DNA of 64,000 bases from Rugalucina vietnamica (taxonomy: Eukaryota > Mollusca > Bivalvia > Lucinida > Lucinidae). Of the stretch, positions 56,301 through 64,000 are shown piece by piece. The stretch spans positions 44,316,760 through 44,380,759 of the forward strand of contig OZ024873.1 of assembly GCA_964017185.1 (NCBI GenBank). Reading direction: 5' to 3'. The translations under genes were made by a program, and so were the position numbers. Each line of letters opens with the position of its first letter. The stretch's first letter is position 1. Under the pieces are notes generated by a model. It made no database searches. It was given only the letters and a program-made list of their open reading frames with translations, and was not told where the DNA came from.

Positions 56301-57762
56301 ACTTAAGGGATGATATTGACTTTCTAAACTACCTCCCAAAACATGTTAACGAACACGCATTACTAGTCACATTTGATGTTGTAAGTTTATACTCAAATAT
56401 ACCCCATGATCTAGGTCGGAAAGCAATAGAATTTTGGTTAGATAGACACCCAGATCTTATACACAGCCGCTTTTCAAAGGAATTTATTCTTGAAGGCTTA
56501 AGTATTATTCTTGAAAACAACAATTTTTCATTCAATGAATCATTCTTTAACCAGCGGAAAGGCTGTACAATGGGGGCAAAGGTATCACCAACTTACGCTA
56601 CTCTGGTTTTAGGCTACTAATTAGAAGAGCTCATGTATGAAAGAATTACAATAGAGCAGGGTCACAATTTTGGACAAGATATTATGAAAAACTGGAAAAG
56701 ATTTTTAGATGATTGTTTTTCAATTTGGCCATTTTCTAGTCAGGATCTTAATTACTTCGAAAATGTACTGAATAGCTTACACAAAGACATCCAATTCAAA
56801 CCTCTGATCAAATCTACACAAATACCTTTTCTAGATGTGCTAGTGTTGAAATCTGGAACATTAATTTCTACGGATATTTTTCATAAAGTTACTGATTCCC
56901 AGCAATATCTCATTTTCAATTCTTGCCACCCAAAACACACCAAAATCAACATACCATTTTCTTTAGCTAGAAGACTATGTACCATTGTATCTGATAAAAA
57001 TGTACTACTGACACGTCTGAAAGAATTGTCTCATACACTTATTCAAAGAAAATATCCAACTGAAATCATTAACGCAGGCATCCAAAAAGCGATGTCTATC
57101 CCAAGAGACAAACTCTTAGAAGTGAAAAGTAAAGAAATGGAAGACATACTGCCTTTTATTTCTACCCACAATCCTAAAAACAAAGAGGTATTCGGTATTA
57201 TCAAACACAACATGGATGTTCTGACTTCAGACGAAACCATGTCAAAAATCTTAAGTGAAACAAAAATCGTTAAATGCAAAAGACAACTCCCAAACCTTAA
57301 GAGCCTCCTAACAAAATCTGAATTTAATGAATCAAGAACGTCCGCAAAGGTCACTCGATGTAATGAGCCCCGGTGTGGGCTTTGTAAACACTTAATTGAA
57401 GGATCAACCATAACTTTGCAGAACAAACTTTTCACGTCAAAGAAGACATGGACTGTGCAGTGCAAAATGTTCTTTATGTTTTAATCTGCAACGGCTGCAA
57501 AGAATTTTACATTGGACAGACGGGCGACAAACTGCGAAATAGACGGACAGTTCACGACCAGCAAATTAGAATCCCTTCAACAAGACAACTACCCGTTTCT
57601 GCACATGTAGATCGTTGTTGTTCTACTGATCCTAAATATTCTATTTTTCCTTTCTATAAATTTCACGTCAATGATGTTTCAGCTAGGTTGTCGAAAGAAA
57701 AATATTTCTTAAATATACGTGGGATTATCAAAAATTATGTGGACTTTTCTTATAACTTATGA
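56301..57762 (+). pseudogene. Penelope-like RT with GIY-YIG endonuclease, decayed
   Basis: The frame opens YLRDDIDFLNYLP and has LVTFDVVSLYSNIPHD (first catalytic Asp), NQRKGCTMGAKVSPTYA (RT motif B), an in-frame TAA after LVLGY (56617-56619), then WKRFLDDCFSIWP with the catalytic FLDD and TQIPFLDVLV. The linker follows, with CNEPRCGLCKHL as a Cys-rich pair. Near 57460-57475 the frame shifts by one base and continues as NVLYVLICNGCKEFYIGQTG, the GIY-YIG core, to 57762. So there is 5' truncation, one stop and one frameshift. The intact protein would nick the target and prime reverse transcription. Confidence 0.88.
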
Positions 57763-58847
57763 CTTAATGACTCGATTCCACTCAAACTTTCAATACACAT
57801 GGACCCATGTAATATGCAGCAGTGTGCAAAATTTCATCACAATCCCTTCATTCATTACAAAATTATTGTGAAATGAAAACACCCACTTACGCCACCATGG
57901 AGCACTCCAATGACGTCAGTGACATCAACGCAAAAACACTGATTTGGAACCACAAAATGTGCTTTTTAGGGCTACTGATTTTTACAGTTTTACTGCTCAA
58001 AGTATGTTAAAAGATTGTATAACTATTGGAGCATCGTTTATATTACCAATCTGTATAAAATTTTTAATGTATTGCCTTGATTTGAGAATAAATTTGGACT
58101 GGCATAAGGATGCTGACTTTTAACATTATGATTTAGGCGTTAGAACATTTTTAAATGACGGATATGAATTTCGATATTTATTTGGGTCCTATTTGTTCAA
58201 ACGTGCACGCAATGTTTCATTTCTTATGCTTTATCGAAGGACCTTGAAGTTTTACCGGCAAATAAGAAATTAGGATTAGTTTCAAATGGGAATTGTGCAA
58301 TATTGCCGGTTGATCTGTGTTGCATGAAATTCAGACATCCCTTAAACCATTATGAAAAAATCAAACATGTATTCCTAAGCAAAACAACGTAGGTGCACAA
58401 CCGGTCCACCATAATTTTTGAGCAAGCATAAATTTTGTTATGCATTCATTAAGACACATTGCAGGTTTGGCTGTGATCTGCAAAACCATTTTGAAGAAAA
58501 CGCAAAAGAAATGCGATACTGCAGTGCCAAACTTAACGTCATTTCTGACGTGCTCCATGACGGGGAGGGTGGGGTAAGAAAAACCATCACCAACTGCTAA
58601 TAAAACATTTTAGATTAGCCAAACTTTCAGAATCTAGTGGAGTTAAGCAAGTTTATTGTCAGCTGAAATTTGAATATGTTTGCCTAAACCGTTGTCAAGT
58701 TATGGGAAAAGTCCACGTAATTTTTGATAATCCCTCGTATTCAACCCTAAACTTAACAGAACTTGATGATGTCATGAAGGTTGCGACGTTTTACGTCGCG
58801 TTATTATGTGTAAACGTTACTAACGTTGCTATGTTACTATGTTAAAT
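57763..58847 (+). other. 3' region of the Penelope-like element
   Basis: Non-coding, with no recognisable ORF domain. It lies where the 3' untranslated region and terminal repeat would be. No second copy is in the window, so the terminal-repeat boundary cannot be set. Confidence 0.55.
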
Positions 58848-58879
58848 CCGCCTGATGAGTATAACGAAACTGGTCGCGG
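58848..58879 (+). ncRNA. Candidate minimal type I hammerhead ribozyme
   Basis: Stem I arm CCGC (58848-58851), core CTGATGA (58852-58858), mini stem II GTATAAC (58859-58865; two pairs, three-base loop), core GAAA (58866-58869), a very short stem III segment CTG, cleavage triplet GTC (58873-58875), and stem I partner GCGG (58876-58879). All conserved core parts are in order and stem I pairs fully. Penelope-like elements are known to carry minimal type I hammerheads with tiny stem III in their terminal repeats, so position supports the call. Stems II and III are shorter than usual; activity may need a dimer. Confidence 0.65.
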
Positions 58880-58918
58880 TAATTAAATAATGTAAAAATT
58901 CAGATGTCATTATTTTTT

Positions 58919-58920
<2 letters not shown>

Positions 58921-59003
<83 letters not shown>
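58921..59003. repeat. (AT)n microsatellite
   Basis: About 41 AT dinucleotides without interruption. The Tyr/Ile-repeat minus-strand ORF over it is an artefact. Confidence 0.97.
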
Positions 59004-59006
<3 letters not shown>

Positions 59007-59159
59007 TGGTTTTCCCCTTGCTACAGATGTTTCATATAAAAATTTGGCTTTCATTGGGCAAGTGGTTTTAGAGAAAATGTGGGTGGACGGACACACGGAT
59101 GCACGCAGGCTTGAGTACCATCCTATAAGCGCCCCTTTTCTACGGCTCAGGTGAGCTAA
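59004..59159 (-). mobile_element. Helentron-like element, 5' terminal fragment (copy D)
   Basis: TTTCATATAAAAATTTGGCT, GGTGGACGGACACACGGATG and the terminal GGCTCAGGTGAGCTAA match the 5' ends of copies A and C. The 3' part is missing, cut at the AT microsatellite. Confidence 0.7.
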
Positions 59160-59252
59160 AAATGGTGGACAATGACAGACGGGTGATTGAACACCTGGTA
59201 TCTGCCTGTTCTATAAGCTCAACGTGTAAGCCTGACGGCTCATATGAGCTAA
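59160..59252 (-). mobile_element. Second diverged Helentron-like 5' end
   Basis: AATGGTGGACAATGACAGACGG and GCCTGACGGCTCATATGAGCTAA repeat the terminal 90 bp in a more mutated form right beside copy D. Confidence 0.6.
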
Positions 59253-59754
59253 AACAAAGTTTTAAAAAAGGTGAAAATTTAGAGTAACAGCTCACTAAAG
59301 TCTGGATGACAAATGGCTGCCCATATTTCAAATTGCATTTTAGCTCTCAGTTCTTAGATGATAAGAGCATGGTATTGGGTTCAAAATTAGCGTACACTAT
59401 TATACGGGTTCTCACATAGCGAGTGTGCATGAAAGATTATTATTTTGGACACATCAATGGCGTTCCATACAAAATGCACTGTTTTATCAAAATGCAATCG
59501 CAGCGTATTTCTATACAGTGGTTCCATATCAAGCACTGTTCAGGCTATCAGTATACAAAAATTCAAATTGTCATTTTGCAAGATACGCGATTTCGGTTCC
59601 CCAACTATGTGTGATTCTGTGTATTTGTCTGTCGTTCATTATTAGAATTTAGTGCTTGCATGTGGTAGAATTTGTATTGTTGATGACTTGATGTTACCAA
59701 AAATTAGTTATAAATACATAGGATATTGCTAAACTGCGTTTCTGAATGGAAGTG
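59253..59754. other. Unrecognised intergenic DNA
   Basis: Three overlapping short ORFs near 59.4-59.6 kb in different frames have no recognisable domain and are not counted as genes. Confidence 0.5.
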
Positions 59755-59850
59755 GCTACTGACAGCCGGCTGTCAATAGCGAAAGTTCGCTACTGACAGC
59801 CGGCTGCCAATAGCGAAAGTTTGCTATTGACAGCCAGCTATATATTTCTT
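59755..59850. repeat. Palindrome cluster 1
   Basis: Three alternations of GACAGCCGGCTGTC-type and TAGCGAAAGTTCGCTA-type palindromes. Confidence 0.85.
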
Positions 59851-61504
59851 TATATTGTATGGGTTTCTAACAATTGGCTCATCTTTAATATTGTCAGATA
59901 AATGAATGACATTAAATGTTCATCACATGTATCCTTTAAGAATATGTTTTGTATGTTGTTTAGGTTGTTCGGAAAATTCATGTAATTGTATTATATCTCT
60001 CATAATTTTCATCCCGTGTACTGGAAAGTTAGTGTGCGTGAACTTTCACTTATTCTAAATTGCTGATAGAAAAAAAGAAAGAAAAGTGACCATAGAAACC
60101 GAAAATAAAGGTTGTCGTGGCAACGTCATCATCAGTACCCGGAGCAGTCCGAAAAATATCACTATTTTAAACGAAGTCTTAAAGAAATAAACCTAATTTC
60201 TGACTGTTTGCTCATCGCCAGAAAACCATGGAATCGTCTTGTAATATTTCAAAAACATGAGATTGCTTCCTGAAAATTTAAAATCAATTGGATGTTCCAC
60301 AAAGAAGTTATGGTCCTTTATTACGAGGTTTGTATGGGGAAACCATGATGTCAAACTGTGTCGTTGTGTTGCAAAAGATTACGAATTTCTGTATTTTCTT
60401 CATAAAACACACAGAGAAACATTTGAGATGGTAAAATAAACTGGAAAACTATGAATAATATAGTTCAACATTTATGTACAAATGATGCGCATGCTTTAAG
60501 AGTGGAATAAAAGCAACTGATGGCGATTTTTGAAGTAAACAACTGGCAGTGAAATTGTGTTCCATTACGAGTTGGATGCAAAAAATTGGATGATTCAGCG
60601 GAGAATATTAGCAAAATAGACCCAAAGGATGTATCACCACATACTGATACTGGTTATAAAAACGTATAACAAAAGAATGGACAGACACATTAAATGCATA
60701 GATATTGTTGGTGTTTATGCACAGAAAGTGTGATCATCGCCAGCGGGATTAAAAAAAAGTTTGACGTTTTCGCAACGTCATTTTGACTTTGGCGATACCT
60801 CACCTTTTTGTAATGAACATATTTTTATTATGTCTTTGTGCATCATCTTGGTTTTCACAGCATTTATAGAGGACATGATTAAGTTAAATTAGGTATGTTT
60901 CTTTTTGTTTTACTATGAATATTAGTTGAATGATCAAACAATTATTCGAACTTTCCGAACGCCCCTCGTATGTTACGGCTTTGGGCCAGAAGTCAGACTT
61001 TCAGAAAATGTTAAAATTTGTGGTTATAACTTAATGTTTTTCTTTTCAAATTTTCCATATTCTGACAGCCACTTTGTGATTTACAAGGCATCCATTAAAC
61101 CATAAGTACCTTTAAGGGTCGATTTCATTCAATGACATGGGGCTTTAGGGACTAGAGATCAAAATAATCTAACATCTTTTAAATATAAAACTTTCTACTA
61201 ACAAATGTCCATCTTTTATAGGTATACGAAGGCTAGTTCTCCCCATATGACATCAGACCCAAGAAACCTTTGATTTGAGACTGTGTGGTAGTGGGGTAAA
61301 GGCAAAAATATAGACACTTAAAAAATTTGAAAGTATGCCCTGACAAAATGAGAAAGACATTTGTAAGATTTTCCCATTCTCACAAATTGGTTACAAAATG
61401 CCATACCATTTCCATGTCAGATCACATCTTGTCATAACTGTAGTATGGCATGTCTAGATGACTTTAAGTACTTTATAAACCACATTGTGACTTTGATAAA
61501 TGAC

Positions 61505-61590
61505 TAGGCGAGCTGGCTGTCACTAGCGAAAGTTAGCTATGGACAGCCGGCTGTCCATAGCAAAAGTTCGCTATTGACAGCCAGCTATAT
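61505..61590. repeat. Palindrome cluster 2
   Basis: GAGCTGGCTGTCACTAGCGA, GGACAGCCGGCTGTCC and GTTCGCTATTGACAGCCAGC in series. Confidence 0.85.
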
Positions 61591-62659
61591 ATTTCTAATC
61601 TTAATTCATACGTACCCATTGGTTTCTGATAAGGATTTAGATTTTAACATCCCCAGGGTTTAAATGATGCCTGAGATGAGTTGAATCATCTAGTCTGGGA
61701 TATCAACACAGATCATACACATTTTATGCCTTATTGGGGACTAATTCATACTGGGCAAAACACTTATTTAGTCATTATCATGTCATGTAACTATTTCTGA
61801 GATTAAAACTAAATTTTCTGGCCATGAAAATGGAAACTGATGCGAGCTGAATCATCCAGACAAGCATAAACAGGGGTCATTGCTAAGACTAAACACATTT
61901 ATGCCTTACTGGGGAATAATTCATACCAAGGATAACACTTATTGGGAATTAAATAGATATAATCAGATCTTGAAAAAAAAAAAAACCCAAAATGTAGAAT
62001 TCTTGCAGATTTTGACTGTTCTCAATTTGGTATTTAACAAACACATGATAATTTAAGAATTATTAATATTTGCTCTGAAGCAAAAAATCATCAAATTACA
62101 AATTTCTTCATAAATTGGATATAAAATTTTCATGTCAGATCATGCCTTGTTGAAACTTTAGCATATAATAGATTCTGACAATGACCTCCACTCACAAACT
62201 ACTTTATTCAGACATTTATGCATGTGATGGAGGAATACTGTTATACAAAGTCATTTAATGGTTATAAACTTGCAGGATAAAAAGTTTATCATTTTGAATA
62301 CAATTTGAAATTCTGTCGGTGCCTTAGTCTGTACATATGTTCATGGCATTATATTTCTACATCTCTTTCAGAATAAACTACTGGGTAACCTAATAAATAA
62401 ATAAATTTGTGTATAAATAGATGAATTTATAAATCATAAACACTTCAATATTGAATCTATGATAGCAATTTATTGCTGCAGCTCTGACAGAATATCAAAT
62501 ATTTTTTATAACTGAAAGTAATAATTTAATAAATACAGAATTTCAAATTGTTCACTTTCCTTGTGATGTGTTTGATTGTCACTAATATCTATAAAACCAT
62601 TTTAAAAATAGAGAAATTATTCAAATAAACTTATGCTCATTAATATACATGAAAATGTG

Positions 62660-62745
62660 TAGCTGGCTGTCAATAGCGAACTTTCGCTATTGACAGCTGG
62701 CTGTCAGTAGCGAAAGTTCACTATTGACAGCCGGCTGTCAGTAGC
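62660..62745. repeat. Palindrome cluster 3
   Basis: GTAGCTGGCTGTCAATAGCG, then two further palindromes ending GACAGCCGGCTGTCAGTAGC. Confidence 0.85.
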
Positions 62746-63257
62746 AATTTCTTTGTGAATAGCTAATGGACAAAGAAATTGAATTATGAAGACACACACG
62801 GCATTAATTTTGACGAGGCTGTGTCTAGAATGCATCTCCATTAATGTTGGCCTGCCCCTCTAACAGAAAACGAAATCAAGTTGCATTTTTGCTGGCTTTC
62901 TATCACAATGAAAAATTTATATTTTAACCCCCATTGATCAACACGACCACCGCAATTTCAAGTTGACCACTGGTACAAAATCGATCTAAGTGTTGAAAGA
63001 AAAACTTGATTGATTTTTAAATTATGTCTGAAAATCTAATTTAGCATTCATGTAACTTTCTTCAATAACCACAATCAGGGCATTCTATGTTTTCACCACC
63101 GATCAAACGGGGCGGAAGCAATTGCAGTGAAATGGGTTTGTTTTTTTTTCAACTACCACTTTGGGTAAACATTCAACGGCAAAAAACTGATAGCCTGACA
63201 TTCTTTGATTTTTATAATACGTTTTTGATGAAAAAACATCTTATCTTCCACATGGTA
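62746..63257. other. Unrecognised intergenic DNA
   Basis: No supported gene or repeat. Confidence 0.5.
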
Positions 63258-63540
63258 CGTGGACAATTCGGACCATGGCTAATTCGGACCTTGGCTAATT
63301 CAGACCTGATTCGGACCTCAGCTGTGGACAATTCGGACCATGGCTAATTCGGACCTTGGCTAATTTGGACCTCGACCACTGGTCAATTCGGACCCCGCAA
63401 AATCGAGGTCCGAATTAGCCAATGATTTTTCTGAAATTGGGTCCGAATTAGCCAAGGTCCGAATTAGCCAATGTCAAAATCTGTTTAGGGTCCGAATTGA
63501 CCACTGTGAAACAGAAGGTCCGAATCAGCCAATGCCAATG
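63258..63540. repeat. Fold-back of TTCGGACC / GGTCCGAA units
   Basis: The left half (63258-63395) has seven or eight (C/T)AATTCGGACC units joined by ATGGC or TTGGC; the right half (63405-63535) has five GGTCCGAATTAGCCAA-type units in the opposite sense. The halves could fold into one large hairpin. Confidence 0.85.
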
Positions 63541-63642
63541 ATTCAAGACGGAAGGATTGCCTGTGTCTTCAAATCATAAAAAATAAAAATTCATTGTACT
63601 AAGGCATGCCATTATTTCATTATTGCAGTATTCGCGAGTTTG

Positions 63643-63676
<34 letters not shown>

Positions 63677-64000
63677 CGTGGCTTGGCATCCCAGTCAACA
63701 GCTATGGTCATGTCGGGACATGGCTTCCATTTTGTAGGACTTAAGAACATTACGATGTCATCATCCACTAGTTAACACTAGGGCTTATATGTATGGATGG
63801 TTTGACTTTAACCACTTTTCCTAGGGACGCTCAGACCTTTTGAGCCGTTAACCAGTAATCAGATGGTCAGTCAGTTGTAGGTAAGCTTTGCCTGTAGGCT
63901 CAAGCAGCACAGTTTCTTACGTGTACTTTGTGTTTTGTAGTTCACGGTCCTCTGGCGTATGACATTAGCCAGCACAAACCGCATTTTTACCTTATAAAGT
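63541..64000. other. Right edge with a (GATT)n microsatellite
   Basis: About eight GATT units lie at 63642-63677. No gene is supported in the remainder. Confidence 0.7.

Larger units (their letters stand above)
56301..58900 (+). mobile_element. 5'-truncated Penelope-like retroelement
   Basis: Contains the RT palm, the C-terminal GIY-YIG endonuclease and a ~1.1-kb 3' region ending in a candidate hammerhead ribozyme. RT plus GIY-YIG is the defining pair of canonical Penelope-like elements. The N-terminal third of the protein and any 5' terminal repeat are missing, the break coinciding with the end of Ngaro repeat B2. The 3' boundary is uncertain; an (AT)n microsatellite begins at 58921. Confidence 0.85.
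59755..62745. mobile_element. ~3-kb region marked by GACAGCCGGCTGTC palindrome clusters
   Basis: The left edge GCTACTGACAGCCGGCTGTC and the right edge GACAGCCGGCTGTCAGTAGC are inverted copies, with a third cluster at 61508-61590. Each cluster alternates the palindrome with TAGCGAAAGTTCGCTA, itself palindromic. The left and middle clusters also share CAGCCAGCTATATATTTCT. No target duplication or transposase is seen. It is probably one or two fold-back-type elements. Confidence 0.6.

Noticed and set aside
58842..59096. Minus-strand ORF with a long Tyr-Ile run
   Set aside because: It is the (AT)n microsatellite translated.
63258..63540. CRISPR-like array
   Set aside because: Units are short, imperfect and in two orientations without uniform spacers, and the DNA is eukaryotic.

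Overview
The window is eukaryotic, repeat-dense, AT-rich intergenic DNA with no recognisable host protein-coding gene, intron-exon structure, rRNA or clean functional tRNA. Every long ORF belongs to a retroelement. The nesting, the tRNA-derived SINEs, the Ngaro-type and Penelope-type retroelements, and a dispersed family ending in a palindrome around AGCTCACCTGAGCC all fit an invertebrate genome. The best guess is a marine bivalve mollusc; this is inference from repeat style, not a database match.

Layout. 1-2.1 kb: a 24-bp minisatellite split by a hAT-like non-autonomous transposon. 2.1-5.0 kb: unrecognised DNA with copies of a dispersed repeat (family W). 5.03-14.36 kb: a ~9.3 kb block bounded by >=28-bp inverted repeats that splits one W copy; it holds a Helentron-like element, a SINE, and a nested pair of inverted-repeat elements with a recurring GTAACGAACCTTAC motif. 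14.7-15.8 kb: ~314-bp tandem repeats. 16.1-18.1 kb: an inverted-repeat element loaded with three tRNA-derived SINEs. 20.8-21.4 kb: a second array of the same 24-bp minisatellite. 21.5-23.2 kb: a CCCCCGCAAAA-ended element with ~190-bp tandem units. 23.3-24.2 kb: a TA-flanked MITE. 24.3-31.1 kb: dispersed repeats, a SINE and a ~1 kb tandem duplication, one unit of which carries a MITE. 31.7-36.0 kb: a 4.2 kb non-coding element with an 8-bp target duplication and ~110-bp inverted termini, split by a second Helentron-like element. 36-39 kb: hairpins and a small MITE with a 10-bp direct flank.

39.46-45.49 kb and 48.84-56.30 kb: two different tyrosine-recombinase retrotransposons of the Ngaro type, each with gag, RT-RNase H and tyrosine recombinase, and with split direct repeats in the order A1-genes-B1A2-spacer-B2. 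Between them lie a piggyBac-like MITE, a palindromic tandem repeat and a third Helentron-like element. The first has one frameshift in RT; the second has two breaks in gag and a 576-bp MITE inside its recombinase. 56.30-58.9 kb: a 5'-truncated, decayed Penelope-like element (RT plus GIY-YIG endonuclease) that starts at the exact last base of the second Ngaro repeat and ends with a candidate minimal hammerhead ribozyme. 59-64 kb: an AT microsatellite, Helentron-like fragments, three clusters of a GACAGCCGGCTGTC palindrome and a TTCGGACC/GGTCCGAA fold-back.

In the autonomous retroelements, Gag should package the RNA, RT-RNase H make the DNA, and the recombinase (Ngaro) or the GIY-YIG endonuclease (Penelope) handle integration. 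All the DNA-transposon-like units lack a recognisable transposase and would need one supplied in trans.
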